From assembly GCF_024808665.1 (NCBI RefSeq), contig NZ_JANUBZ010000001.1:1-64000 (forward strand): a stretch of 64,000 nt of DNA. The letters are read 5' to 3'. The position numbers and the translations under genes are program-made. Positions 1 to 8,439 of this stretch are shown here, piece by piece. This stretch comes from Mucilaginibacter empetricola. Lineage in GTDB: Bacteria > Bacteroidota > Bacteroidia > Sphingobacteriales > Sphingobacteriaceae. Positions within the stretch are counted from its first letter, which is position 1. Each line of letters begins with the position of its first letter. The notes beneath the pieces are model-generated. The model did not search any database. It was not told the DNA's origin and was given only the letters and a program-made list of their open reading frames with translations.

Positions 1-50
1 TCTCCAAATGCTCCTTTAAAATCCGGGTTCGAATTGATTGGATCTTTCAT
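1..50 (-). CDS. possible N-terminus of a gene running off the left edge
   Basis: Reading the minus strand from the ATG at 50-48, an open frame of 16 codons (starting MKDPINSNPDFKGAFG) runs off the left edge. An in-frame TAG lies nine codons upstream, which would suit a true start. The fragment is too short to recognise and could be chance. It would be divergent from the DUF3078 gene. Confidence 0.2.
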   Translation of the reverse strand, partial: MKDPINSNPDFKGAFG

Positions 51-144
51 TCCCCTAAATTCCAACTTTTCTTCCTATTTGTGTACACACTGTAGTCCAA
101 AGGAGAGGACTTTAACTAGCAAGATTATATTTTTTACTTTTTAG

Positions 145-198
145 GCCCTTCTCCTTGCGCCACCGCTAAAGCTAAGGCGGCACGCGGTTGGAGAAGGG
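145..198. repeat. palindromic intergenic repeat
   Basis: CCCTTCTCC at the left end is the exact reverse complement of GGAGAAGGG at the right end, with a GC-rich, partly self-complementary middle. Its look and its intergenic place are typical of dispersed palindromic repeats in Bacteroidota genomes. The copy number cannot be judged from one window. Confidence 0.5.
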
Positions 199-294
199 TT
201 GGGATGAGGCTTTTGTAAGCTTTACCAAACGTTATTTAATCACCATTTTAATGTTTTTATGGCGATTCCGTTACCCAATATTAAGGATATATAA

Positions 295-302
295 TAAATT
301 TG
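295..302 (+). promoter_or_regulatory. -7 promoter element, DUF3078 gene
   Basis: TAAATTTG matches the Bacteroidota -7 consensus TAnnTTTG exactly and lies 51 bases upstream of the ATG at 354. The expected -33 TTG is represented only by TTA near 271. No other notable signal was seen in 199-353. Confidence 0.5.
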
Positions 303-353
303 CGCAAAATCTGTTTATAACAGCTTTCAATTAAAATAAACTATTGCCTGCTT

Positions 354-1364
354 ATGTTAAAAATCTGCCCCGGGCTTTTCTTATTGTTGATATTTGGCTT
401 AACCCTTTCTGCAACAGCACAAAAAACAGACTCTACCAAAGTTGATACTAATTTACTTAATAAATACAGGATTGAACCCGGCCGCAATTCGTTGCCTATG
501 CGCTACCGCCCGGTTGAGATAAATGAAGAACAGCTGCCTGTTTCCCTGCTTGATTATAAGGTTAGTTACTGGCATAAGTCGGTTTTGTTTGGGCTGAATT
601 TTAACCAGTCAGCATTTACCACCAACTATAGCGCGGGTGGTGTGAGTTCCCTGGCGCTCGGTTCAAATTTTGATTACAAGGCCGAATACAATAAAACACC
701 GGTAGATTTTACTACCGAACTTAGCTTGCTTTATGGCATCTCTAAAAATAAGGGACAGGGCTCGCGCAAAACAAACGACCGTATATTTTTTGATAATAAA
801 CTAGCCAAGCAATTATCTAAGCGCTGGTTTTTCTTCGGGTCCCTAACTTTTGAATCGCAGTTTACCAAGGGCTTTAATTATACTAACCCCGATGGTACTG
901 AAGCACAAACACCTTTCGAAATATCAGACTTTATGGCTCCGGGTTATTTAACCGAGTCGGTGGGTTTTGAGTATAAGCCAACCAAGTACTTTGACCTTCG
1001 TTTAGGTACCGGTACTGCAAGGCAAACTTTTGTTTTGGATACCACTATTTATCACAACCAACCTACTAACTATGGTGTACCTATAGGTCATACCATTTAT
1101 AATGAGCTGGCCGTATCGGTAGTTGCCGCTGTTGATAAAGACCTGATGAAGAATCTGCATATCAATGTCCGCTATGCCTTATTTATCCCTTACATACAGC
1201 CATTGGCTTATATGAGTCACCGTGTGGATGCTACGCTTACCGCCAAAGTAAACAGGCTGGTAGCAGTAACCATAAACGGAACATTTTTGTATGATAAACA
1301 TACCTCAGATGCCGTGCAGGGAACGGAGGGATTGGCGTTGGGAGTAATCTATAAATTCCCGTAG
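354..1364 (+). CDS. DUF3078 family outer-membrane-type protein
   Basis: This 336-residue protein starts with a clear signal peptide (hydrophobic residues 5-20, cleavage after TAQ). The rest is rich in alternating aromatic and polar residues and ends in KFP, as expected for an outer-membrane beta-barrel. The pattern fits the DUF3078 family found across Bacteroidota, whose function is unknown. It is monocistronic, with a TAnnTTTG promoter upstream and a bidirectional-looking terminator downstream that separates it from the convergent egtD. Family assignment is by recognition of the sequence pattern. Confidence 0.75.
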   Translation: MLKICPGLFLLLIFGLTLSATAQKTDSTKVDTNLLNKYRIEPGRNSLPMRYRPVEINEEQLPVSLLDYKVSYWHKSVLFGLNFNQSAFTTNYSAGGVSSLALGSNFDYKAEYNKTPVDFTTELSLLYGISKNKGQGSRKTNDRIFFDNKLAKQLSKRWFFFGSLTFESQFTKGFNYTNPDGTEAQTPFEISDFMAPGYLTESVGFEYKPTKYFDLRLGTGTARQTFVLDTTIYHNQPTNYGVPIGHTIYNELAVSVVAAVDKDLMKNLHINVRYALFIPYIQPLAYMSHRVDATLTAKVNRLVAVTINGTFLYDKHTSDAVQGTEGLALGVIYKFP

Positions 1365-1400
1365 GATATTCCTAAGTTCTGGAACGACGAAAATAATTTT

Positions 1401-1492
1401 TGTCATGTTGAACGGAGTGAAACATCTTCTTCGACTTTTATTTCGACGACTTTATTTTCGAAGGAGATCCTTCGCTATCGTTACCCATGACA
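1401..1492. repeat. palindromic intergenic repeat with TGTCATG ends
   Basis: The element starts TGTCATG and ends CATGACA. Between these ends the text GAACGGAGTGAAACATCTTC and its partner GAAGGAGATCCTTCGCT resemble the dispersed repeats that litter Bacteroidota intergenic regions. It lies just downstream of the DUF3078 gene. Confidence 0.55.
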
Positions 1493-1504
1493 TATAGCGG
1501 TATT

Positions 1505-1539
1505 AAACTCACGAAATTTTAAAAATTTCGTGAGTTTTT
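1505..1539. terminator. bidirectional intrinsic terminator
   Basis: A perfect 16-bp inverted repeat (AAACTCACGAAATTTT, 1505-1520, against 1522-1537) has A/T-rich ends on both sides, giving a U-tract in either direction. It lies between the convergent DUF3078 gene and the ergothioneine operon and can serve both. Confidence 0.7.
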
Positions 1540-1565
1540 CAGCGTGAATGACCCCATCGGGGTTA

Positions 1566-1684
1566 AATATCGGTAGAGAAAAAACAATAATCATTTCGTG
1601 CCATCGGTACGAAACCTATACGCTGGCAAGGTGGCGTACCTACAGCACGCTAAAATTGGTCACAACAATATTTCTACCGATATT
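1566..1684. repeat. MITE-like inverted repeat
   Basis: AATATCGGTAGA at 1566-1577 is exactly repeated in inverted form (TCTACCGATATT) at 1673-1684. A small hairpin ACCCCATCGGGGT directly precedes the left end. The interior has no credible gene; the open frame crossing it is repeat-derived. It looks like a small non-autonomous dispersed repeat. Confidence 0.5.
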
Positions 1685-1703
1685 TTGCACCTATGGCGCA
1701 TCA

Positions 1704-1753
1704 TTGTCATTTCACCTTCAAAACCCTCCGGGTTTTAATACTCAGGATGACAA
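1704..1753. repeat. short palindromic repeat with TTGTCAT ends
   Basis: TTGTCAT at the left end and ATGACAA at the right end are exact inverted copies. Between them is an inner hairpin, AAAACCC-TCC-GGGTTTT. This is the third palindromic element in 400 bases and is shorter than, but similar at its ends to, the one at 1401-1492. Confidence 0.5.
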
Positions 1754-1779
1754 CCTGCCTTTATTTAAGACTATGCCTG

Positions 1780-2772
1780 TTATTCCGCCAGCCAAATGGC
1801 ATCAACAAACCATTTTTTACTGTCGTAAAATTGGTTTAGGGGTTTGAATTTTGCTTTTTTGGCCATCTGTTCGGTTTGGGCAATGGTGAACTTTTGGGAT
1901 ATTTCCATAAAAATATATTCGTCCTTTTTAAAGCTGATGGTCTCGCCGCCTACCTTTACATCCTGATCTGCAAGGCTTACCAGATAGCTTTTACAGGCCC
2001 CTGTTTCCGGATCATAAGTTGGGTAATGTTCGAATTGACTGGCATCGAAATTACCACCCAGCTCGCGGTTAATGCGCTCCAATAAATTGAGGTTAAATCT
2101 TTTGGTAATCCCTTCCTTATCGTTATAGGCAGCCAAAACTGTTTTAGGATTTTTTTTCAGGTCAATGCCGATCAGCAACATATCTCCTGCTGACAAATGA
2201 TTACGTACTTCCGCACAAAACTGCTCCGCCTCATGCACCGGCATATTACCAATGTTGGAGCCTAAAAACATCACCACTTTGCGTTTGTTGGAAGCGGACG
2301 CCGCCCTGGTAAGCATATCAAAATATTCGCCGTTAAGGCCCTTTATTTGTATGCCCGGCAACGTAACCGGCAAGGTGATGTTTAAATAGGAAATTACGTT
2401 TGATGAAATATCAATAGGCAGGTAAGTAAAACTAGCCTCATTATCTAACAAATATTTTAGCAAATAGCTCGATTTGGTAGCATCGCCAGCTCCCAATTCA
2501 ATCAGCTCGAAAGCATCGCCATTGCCGATGATAGCTTTGCAGATATCAGCTGTTTTTTCAGAAAATATTTCCAGCTCGCAATTGGTTGGATAATATTCTT
2601 CACAATTCATCAGATCCTGAAAAAGCTTATCGCCATTGGCATCATAAAAATATTTAGAATTTAAATACTTGGGCGTTGCGTTTAAACCGTTTATCACATC
2701 ATCAAAAAACTGGTTTGTTTTTGATGGGCTGCTTAATTCGGCTTGTGCTATTGTTGTGTCCATGTTTTTCAT
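1780..2772 (-). CDS. egtD: EgtD, L-histidine N-alpha-methyltransferase
   Basis: EgtD makes hercynine by three SAM-dependent methylations of histidine, the first step of ergothioneine synthesis. The 330-residue length is normal for the family. The early YFYDANGDKLFQDL block and the SAM-binding motif IELGAGDATK (about residues 91-100) are typical of it. It is the last gene of the operon and starts 21 bases after egtB. An internal Met at residue 4 could also be the start. Family assignment is firm; activity is inferred from the pairing with EgtB. Confidence 0.93.
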   Translation of the reverse strand: MKNMDTTIAQAELSSPSKTNQFFDDVINGLNATPKYLNSKYFYDANGDKLFQDLMNCEEYYPTNCELEIFSEKTADICKAIIGNGDAFELIELGAGDATKSSYLLKYLLDNEASFTYLPIDISSNVISYLNITLPVTLPGIQIKGLNGEYFDMLTRAASASNKRKVVMFLGSNIGNMPVHEAEQFCAEVRNHLSAGDMLLIGIDLKKNPKTVLAAYNDKEGITKRFNLNLLERINRELGGNFDASQFEHYPTYDPETGACKSYLVSLADQDVKVGGETISFKKDEYIFMEISQKFTIAQTEQMAKKAKFKPLNQFYDSKKWFVDAIWLAE

Positions 2773-2793
2773 AGGAGGTATGGGTTGATATTT

Positions 2794-3945
2794 TTATTTA
2801 GCCAGTCTTATACCAGTAAACTGCCATCGTAAATGAGTTTGAAAAAAGTTACGGTAAGTAATGCGGCTATGCCCCGGCGATGTTACTTCTGATGCTCCCC
2901 TTAACACCTTTTGGTTAACCATAAACTTACCATTGTATTCGCCTATTGCTCCGGGTGCCTTAGCAAAGCCCGGATATGGCAAATAACTGCTTTCTGTCCA
3001 CTCCCAGCTTTTGCCCCAGTTAAATTGGGTGGCAGCTGCTTCCCATTCAAATTCTGTAGGCAGGCGCAGGCCTTTCCAGGCGGCATAAGCATAGGCCTCA
3101 AAATAACTGATGTGGCATACCGGCTCTTTCAAGTTAAGCGGCTCCAAACCATGATAGGTATAATGGTGCCATTCGTCATCAATTGAATGCCAGTATAGCG
3201 GAGCTTCTACCTTATTGTTTTTTACCCAGTCCCAGCCTTCTGCATGCCAGTGACGGAAATCGTGGTAGCCGCCGCTTTGTATAAATTCCAGATACTCGGC
3301 ATTGGTGACCAGGTTGGGGCTTATTTCAAATGCATTCAGATATACTTTATGCCGGTTAAGCTCATTGTCAAAACAAAAGCCATCGCCATTAAAGCCTATT
3401 TCATAAATACCTTCTTTAAGGCTGATAAATTCATCGCTTACGGCCGGCGTAACTTTTGGCGATACATAGCTTTTTGAATACGCAGGGAACAAAGGGTTAT
3501 GCCCTAATATATATTTAATATCGGTATACAAAAGCTCCTGATGCTGCTCCTCGTGGTTAAGACCCAGTATTACCAGTTCCTTAACATCGGCAGCAATATC
3601 TTCATGTAAAAAGTTGTTCATCGCTTCATCCACATATTCGCGGTAGCGATAAATTTCTATCACGGTAGGCCGGCTTAAATTCCCCCTGTCTGTACGGATT
3701 ACCCTGTTGCCTACGGTTTCGTAATAGCTGTTAAACACGTAATTGTACTCGGGGTTATATTCCTGATAACCCATAAAGTAGGGCTTAAGAATAAAAGTTT
3801 CAAAAAACCAGGTAGTGTGACCAATATGCCATTTGGGTGGACTAACATCCACAACGGGCTGCACCACGTAGTCTTCGGTTTGCAAATAACTGCAAATGTG
3901 CTCGGTGTGTTTGCGAACTTTTATGTAACAGTCGGCGATGTCCAT
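2794..3945 (-). CDS. egtB: EgtB, ergothioneine sulfoxide synthase
   Basis: EgtB is a non-haem iron enzyme that joins hercynine to a thiol (cysteine or gamma-glutamylcysteine) with oxygen. The N-terminal DinB-like half carries the iron ligands: a His in KWHIGHTTWFFE (about 40-43) and the H-x3-H of HEEQHQELL (about 131-135). The C-terminal half is the FGE-sulfatase-like domain (LRLPTEFEWEAAA; LRGASEVTSPGHSRITYRNFF). The length of 383 residues is slightly short but complete. No egtA, egtC or egtE neighbours are present, so direct use of cysteine is plausible but unproven. Confidence 0.93.
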   Translation of the reverse strand: MDIADCYIKVRKHTEHICSYLQTEDYVVQPVVDVSPPKWHIGHTTWFFETFILKPYFMGYQEYNPEYNYVFNSYYETVGNRVIRTDRGNLSRPTVIEIYRYREYVDEAMNNFLHEDIAADVKELVILGLNHEEQHQELLYTDIKYILGHNPLFPAYSKSYVSPKVTPAVSDEFISLKEGIYEIGFNGDGFCFDNELNRHKVYLNAFEISPNLVTNAEYLEFIQSGGYHDFRHWHAEGWDWVKNNKVEAPLYWHSIDDEWHHYTYHGLEPLNLKEPVCHISYFEAYAYAAWKGLRLPTEFEWEAAATQFNWGKSWEWTESSYLPYPGFAKAPGAIGEYNGKFMVNQKVLRGASEVTSPGHSRITYRNFFQTHLRWQFTGIRLAK

Positions 3946-3949
3946 TAAA

Positions 3950-5518
3950 TTATTTGCTATCTAAATAGCGTTTAAGGTTAGAAATTGTTTTAATGTTTAA
4001 CTTTTGGGCTTGCTCTGCTCTCATCATTAAAGCATACGTATTATTAAATCCAATAGGTTTTAACCATTTTACCTGATATTTTTTATCAAATCCATCCGCT
4101 ACGTACCTATAGGTAGCATCCTTATTTAACGTGAGCGCTGCAACCTCTTTTGCGGGCGGATTTAATATAGTCAGCAAACCCGTGCCAGTGTATTCGGGGT
4201 AAAAATCAATCTGGTTATTAGTTAAAGCATCAAAGCAAATTTTAGTACCTCCCAAACCCGTTTTGGTAGATACATCATAATCTGTATAGCCCTTAATTAA
4301 CATACTGTACATATTGGCCAAAATGTATTGCTCCCCAAATATTTTTGAACCGATACGAATAATCCCGGCGTTGCCATTTCTGGCAGGCCTGAATAATTTA
4401 TTCTGAGTCAAAAAAAATTTTGCCACTCTCTCTGGCGTTTGGTGAAGATAATCAGTCTGGTAATTAAGTGCGGTCATGGTGCTGTCATTTATCTTTCCGG
4501 CAAGTAAATTCAGCGTATTTTCAAGGTCGGGATACCTTTGAAGTGCATCTTCCCGCACAATTGGCGCTGCATAATATGGGGGAAATATCTTTTTATCATC
4601 CTCCAAAACCAACAAACCGTATGCCTTAAGTCTACCATCGGTGGAGTACCCGCTAATTACATCCAGTTGTTTTTGATAGGCGGCTTTGTACATTACCGCG
4701 TCACTTATAACTACCGTATTAATATGCAAGCCATATTTACTTTGCAAGCCGAGGTTACCATCCTGCCGCCCCATAAACTCGGGCGTAAAGCCGGCCTTTA
4801 GTTTAGTAGCATATGTTTTGGGAATAAGGTAAAATGAAGAGAGTAAAATGAGGATCACTGGCAAGGCAATAGCTGCCATTTTTAGCTTTTTTGAATCGAG
4901 TTTTTGCAATCGCGACAGCAAAAAATCAAACAAAATAGCCAGCATAGCTGCCGGAATTGCACCGGCCAATATCATGTTGGTATTATTGAGCGAAATGCCG
5001 CCAAAAATAAACTCACCCAAACCACCGGCTGCAATATAAGAGGCTAACGTGGCAACGCCTACTGTAATAACTGTAGCCGTGCGGATACCTGCAAAAATCA
5101 CTGGCATAGCCAGGGGCAGCTCCACTTTAAACAAAACCTGCCACTTGCTCATCCCCATGGCCACTGCGGCTTCTTTAACAGCAGCATCAACCCCTGTAAT
5201 GCCGGTATATGTATTGCGGATGATGGGCAACAGTGCATACAACAATAATGCAGTAATGGCTGGCTTAGGGCCTATTCCCAGCACCGGGATCATAAAACCT
5301 AACAGGGCGATACTAGGGATGGTTTGCAGCACGCCGGCAACACCTAAAACCCCGCCCGAAAATTGTTTTCTGCGGCTTATAAAAACACCCAGCGGCAAGC
5401 CTATAAGTACGGCTATAAATAACGAGATAAAGGTTAACCCGATATGCTGCAGGGTTTGCTCGGCCAGTTTATCAGACTGCTGGCGCATAAACTCCCATAA
5501 GGATTGTTGCTCATTCAT
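3950..5518 (-). CDS. ABC permease fused to a QAT-type substrate-binding domain (EgtU-like)
   Basis: Residues 20-235 form a ProW/OpuCB-like permease with about six membrane segments and the EAA loop (KEAAVAMGMSKWQ). The rest is a quaternary-amine-type binding domain of the OpuCC/EgtU class. In this protein the motifs that normally end the domain (EF-GRQDG-LGL, STDGR, LEDDKKIFPPYYAAP, LNYQ) come first at about 243-375. The motifs that normally begin it (IGSKIFGEQ, GLGGT, YPEYTGT, GFNNTYAL) come last at 386-522, so the domain is circularly permuted. It overlaps the upstream ATPase gene by 8 bases. Next to EgtB/EgtD, ergothioneine or hercynine is the likely substrate; a betaine or choline importer is the alternative. 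Confidence 0.85.
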   Translation of the reverse strand: MNEQQSLWEFMRQQSDKLAEQTLQHIGLTFISLFIAVLIGLPLGVFISRRKQFSGGVLGVAGVLQTIPSIALLGFMIPVLGIGPKPAITALLLYALLPIIRNTYTGITGVDAAVKEAAVAMGMSKWQVLFKVELPLAMPVIFAGIRTATVITVGVATLASYIAAGGLGEFIFGGISLNNTNMILAGAIPAAMLAILFDFLLSRLQKLDSKKLKMAAIALPVILILLSSFYLIPKTYATKLKAGFTPEFMGRQDGNLGLQSKYGLHINTVVISDAVMYKAAYQKQLDVISGYSTDGRLKAYGLLVLEDDKKIFPPYYAAPIVREDALQRYPDLENTLNLLAGKINDSTMTALNYQTDYLHQTPERVAKFFLTQNKLFRPARNGNAGIIRIGSKIFGEQYILANMYSMLIKGYTDYDVSTKTGLGGTKICFDALTNNQIDFYPEYTGTGLLTILNPPAKEVAALTLNKDATYRYVADGFDKKYQVKWLKPIGFNNTYALMMRAEQAQKLNIKTISNLKRYLDSK

Positions 5519-6482
5519 GCGCCTGTTGTTTTTTATACTGATAAAAAGCTGCTGTTAAAGATTCAAAAGATACAGTCTTCATTTCTTTGTTTTCCAGATT
5601 CATCATGTTCAAGCGTTCAGCATTAAAAAATGTAGCTCTTTCTAAAACTGTCCATAAATCAACTTTGTAGTCAACCAGTATCCCAGGTCCCATCCCTTTT
5701 ATTTCTTCATTTGAAAGTAAATGCCAGAGTGATTTAACCGTGATTGTTTTAAATTCCAGCAACAGCCTTTGCTCTTTCAAAAATTCCTTCACAAAGTCGT
5801 TTTTGGGCTTAAACAATAACTCTGCAGGCGTGCCATCCTGTACGATCCTTCCTTTATCCATCAGGCAGATACGGTCGCCCAGTTCAAAGGCTTCCTGCAC
5901 ATCGTGGGTAACCATGATAATGGTTTTGCGCTTCAGTTCATCAAGGGCCTTAAATTCGGCATGTATTTTTGAGCGGGTAACATTGTCAAGGGCGGCAAAG
6001 GGCTCATCCATCAACAAAACAGCAGGATCAGCTGCCAATGCTCTTGCCAATCCCACACGCTGCTGCTGGCCGCCGCTTAACTCAGGGGGGTAAGCCTTTA
6101 AATAATCGACACTCAGATGAAGTTTTTCTAATAATTCAGCAGTCCGATTTTCGATTTTCTTTTTGTCCCATTTCAGCAATTGGGGTACAATGGCAATATT
6201 TTGAGCCACGGTATAATGCGGAAAAAGTCCATTGTTCTGTAGCACGTAGCCTATCCCTATCCGCAACGCTTCGGGCGATTGCCCTTTTATACTTTTGCCA
6301 TTGATAGCTATTTCGCCGGAATCAGCCTCTATTAAACGATTGAGCATTTTAAGCGTGGTGGTTTTACCGCAGCCGCTGGTACCCAATAATATCAGGTTTT
6401 CGTGCTCTTTTACCTCAAATGAGATATCATCAACGGCCTTTACGTTGCAAAAATGCTTGCTGAGATGCTGAACCCTTATCAT
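5511..6482 (-). CDS. ABC transporter ATPase, OpuCA/EgtV-like
   Basis: This 323-residue ATPase energises the adjacent permease fusion. It has Walker A GTSGCGKTT (about 34-42), signature LSGGQQQR, Walker B VLLMDEP and the switch His in VTHDV. The roughly 80 residues after the ATPase core are shorter than the paired CBS domains of classical OpuCA. It lies 8 bases after the flavoprotein gene and overlaps the permease gene by 8 bases, which indicates co-transcription and translational coupling. Confidence 0.88.
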   Translation of the reverse strand: MIRVQHLSKHFCNVKAVDDISFEVKEHENLILLGTSGCGKTTTLKMLNRLIEADSGEIAINGKSIKGQSPEALRIGIGYVLQNNGLFPHYTVAQNIAIVPQLLKWDKKKIENRTAELLEKLHLSVDYLKAYPPELSGGQQQRVGLARALAADPAVLLMDEPFAALDNVTRSKIHAEFKALDELKRKTIIMVTHDVQEAFELGDRICLMDKGRIVQDGTPAELLFKPKNDFVKEFLKEQRLLLEFKTITVKSLWHLLSNEEIKGMGPGILVDYKVDLWTVLERATFFNAERLNMMNLENKEMKTVSFESLTAAFYQYKKQQAHE

Positions 6483-6490
6483 AAAAAAGG

Positions 6491-7876
6491 CTAGTCTTCA
6501 AGAGCCATAAAAAGGTTATTTAATGATTCGGCAAACAGCGGATGAGCAAATACAAAATAGCGGATCTCCTCATAAGTTATGCCACCGGCCATGGCCATTT
6601 GCAGTATGCTCATGATTTCGCCGCCCTCGGCGCCTAAAATGGCGGCACCCAATATCTGTTTGGTGTCGGCATCAACTATGGCTTTCATAAAGCCACGGGT
6701 ATCGCCGGTTTCAATGGCACGCGCTACCCAGGTATTGGGTATTTTGGCTACTTTGTAATTGATGCCCCGTTTTTTGGCCTCTGTTTCGCTTAGACCTATG
6801 CGCCCCAGTTGCGGATCGGTAAACATACAGTAGGGTACCAGGCGGTCTTTAATGCTCAAATCAGCCTTCTCCATTAAATTGCGGTAAACGATGGTATAAT
6901 CGTTATAAGAAATGTGTGTAAACGCGGGACCGCCCTTAACATCGCCTAAAGCATAAACACCAGGGGCACTGGTTTCCAATTTATAATTTGTGCGGATGGC
7001 GCCGTGTTCATCAATTTCAACACCTGTTTTATCAAGACCCAAAGTAGCAGTTTGCGGACTACGGCCGACGGCCACCAAAACATGGGTGCATTTTATTTTT
7101 TCTTCCTTACCATCAACCGAAACAAGTGCCGATATTTTGCCGGATATCTTTTTTTTGAAACCCGTGGTAGTTGCTTTAGTATAAATATTGATGCCTTCGG
7201 TTTTTAAAATTTGGGTTAGCTCTTCTGAAATATCCTCATCTTCGCGGGATACTATCCGGTCTGATCTTTCCAATATGGTCACCTTACTTCCAAAACGCAT
7301 GAACATTTGGCCAAATTCCAGCCCTATATAATTGCCGCCGATGATCAGCAAATGTTCTGGCACAGTTTCCAGATCGAGTATGGTGGTTGAGGTTAAATAA
7401 TCAATATCAGCCAGTCCCTCAATATCCGGAGTGACAGTTTTTGCCCCAGTATTGATAAAAAATAAATCGGCCGTAAACTCTTTTTCGCGTCCACTGTTCA
7501 ACTTTACCAGGATTGTTTTGTCGGCGGTAAAGGTGGCATCGCCAAATATTAAATCGAGGTTGCGGGTGCTTTCCAAGCCTTTCTGGCTACCGTTTCTGAA
7601 CTGGTGCACCATCTCATCCTTACGTTTTCTGATCTGCGGCATATCAACCGAAAACTTTTTAATATTGACACCCAGAGATGCAGCATTCGCGGCCATGTAA
7701 GCCATTTTAGCCGATGCAACCATGGTTTTGGTAGGCGTGCAGCCATCATTTACACAGGTGCCACCCACCCAGCGCTTTTCAATAAGAGCAGTTTTTTTAC
7801 CGGCAAGGGCAAGCTTTTTGGCCAAAGGCCCGCCTGCTTGTCCGGAGCCTATTACAATTGCATCGTACTGTTTCAT
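6491..7876 (-). CDS. FAD-dependent pyridine nucleotide-disulfide oxidoreductase
   Basis: The 461-residue protein belongs to the mercuric reductase/lipoamide dehydrogenase class. It shows the FAD motif IGSGQAGGPLAKKLA (residue 9 on), the redox pair CVNDGC (C41, C46), the NAD(P) motif IIGGNYIGLEFG and a C-terminal HPLFAESLN that holds the active-site His. It lacks an HMA domain and the C-terminal Cys pair of true MerA. It sits inside the ergothioneine operon, 1 base from the DUF427 gene. Reduction of an ergothioneine-derived disulfide is an attractive but untested role. Confidence 0.85.
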   Translation of the reverse strand: MKQYDAIVIGSGQAGGPLAKKLALAGKKTALIEKRWVGGTCVNDGCTPTKTMVASAKMAYMAANAASLGVNIKKFSVDMPQIRKRKDEMVHQFRNGSQKGLESTRNLDLIFGDATFTADKTILVKLNSGREKEFTADLFFINTGAKTVTPDIEGLADIDYLTSTTILDLETVPEHLLIIGGNYIGLEFGQMFMRFGSKVTILERSDRIVSREDEDISEELTQILKTEGINIYTKATTTGFKKKISGKISALVSVDGKEEKIKCTHVLVAVGRSPQTATLGLDKTGVEIDEHGAIRTNYKLETSAPGVYALGDVKGGPAFTHISYNDYTIVYRNLMEKADLSIKDRLVPYCMFTDPQLGRIGLSETEAKKRGINYKVAKIPNTWVARAIETGDTRGFMKAIVDADTKQILGAAILGAEGGEIMSILQMAMAGGITYEEIRYFVFAHPLFAESLNNLFMALED

Positions 7877-7877
7877 T

Positions 7878-8159
7878 TTATTGGGTTATTTGCACACCCT
7901 TCCAAAACGCTATGTGACCCGTAATGTTTTCGGCAGCGGGCTTAGGCTCGGGGTAATACCAGGCGGCATCCTGGTTTTCTTTACCGTCAACTTCGAGGTT
8001 ATAATAAGAGGCTACACCCTTCCAAACGCAGGTGGTATGAACGGGCGATGACTTTAAGAATTCGGCTTTCACGCTTTGCGGCGGAAAGTAGTGATTGTTT
8101 TCAACAACGATAGTGTCATCGCTTTCGGCGATGACCTGGTTATTCCATATAGCTTTCAT
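7878..8159 (-). CDS. DUF427 domain protein
   Basis: This 93-residue protein is a single DUF427 domain, recognisable by VENNHYFPPQSV, CVWKGVASYYNLEVDG and DAAWYYPEPKPAAENITGHI. DUF427 proteins are small beta-tent-fold proteins of unknown function. It is the first gene of the six-gene ergothioneine operon and ends one base before the flavoprotein gene. No catalytic role can be assigned from sequence. Confidence 0.85.
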   Translation of the reverse strand: MKAIWNNQVIAESDDTIVVENNHYFPPQSVKAEFLKSSPVHTTCVWKGVASYYNLEVDGKENQDAAWYYPEPKPAAENITGHIAFWKGVQITQ

Positions 8160-8180
8160 ATACTGGTTAGATATTTATGA

Positions 8181-8188
8181 TAAAGATA
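8181..8188 (-). promoter_or_regulatory. possible -7 element of the ergothioneine operon
   Basis: On the minus strand TATCTTTA lies 21 bases upstream of the DUF427 start and matches TAnnTTTG except for the last base. No TTG is seen at the expected -33 position, so this is tentative. The rest of 8189-8376 is A/T-rich and holds nothing else I can support. Confidence 0.28.
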
Positions 8189-8376
8189 AGCGGATATACC
8201 ATAGATAAAAAATGACCTGCGCCTGTTTTTGTTTAAAGAAAGTAAAAAAGCCATCCATTTAGTTTAAAAATCTAAAAATGAAGCATATAAATCACGGGCT
8301 GAAGAACTAAAACTGCGTTGATTTTTGAAGCGTAAAAAAAAATTAAAAAAATATTTTAAAATTACCATTTAACGTA

Positions 8377-8384
8377 TATCTTTG
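8377..8384 (+). promoter_or_regulatory. -7 promoter element of tRNA-Glu
   Basis: TATCTTTG fits TAnnTTTG exactly. It follows a long A/T tract (8332-8364) that may act as an UP-like element, and lies 55 bases before the mature tRNA 5' end. Confidence 0.6.
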
Positions 8385-8439
8385 CAGTCCCAAAATAAGG
8401 GTTACCAAATCCAAAATCATTGGGAAAAAGCCTTAAAAA

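Noticed and set aside
1548..1847. Open frame of 99 codons on the plus strand downstream of DUF3078
   Set aside because: It runs through palindromic repeats and into the 3' end of egtD on the opposite strand; composition is not protein-like.
5049..5558. Long plus-strand frame opposite the permease gene
   Set aside because: It is the antisense shadow of a well-supported gene, with no motif of its own. The same applies to most other frames antisense to the egt, tra and PRTRC genes.
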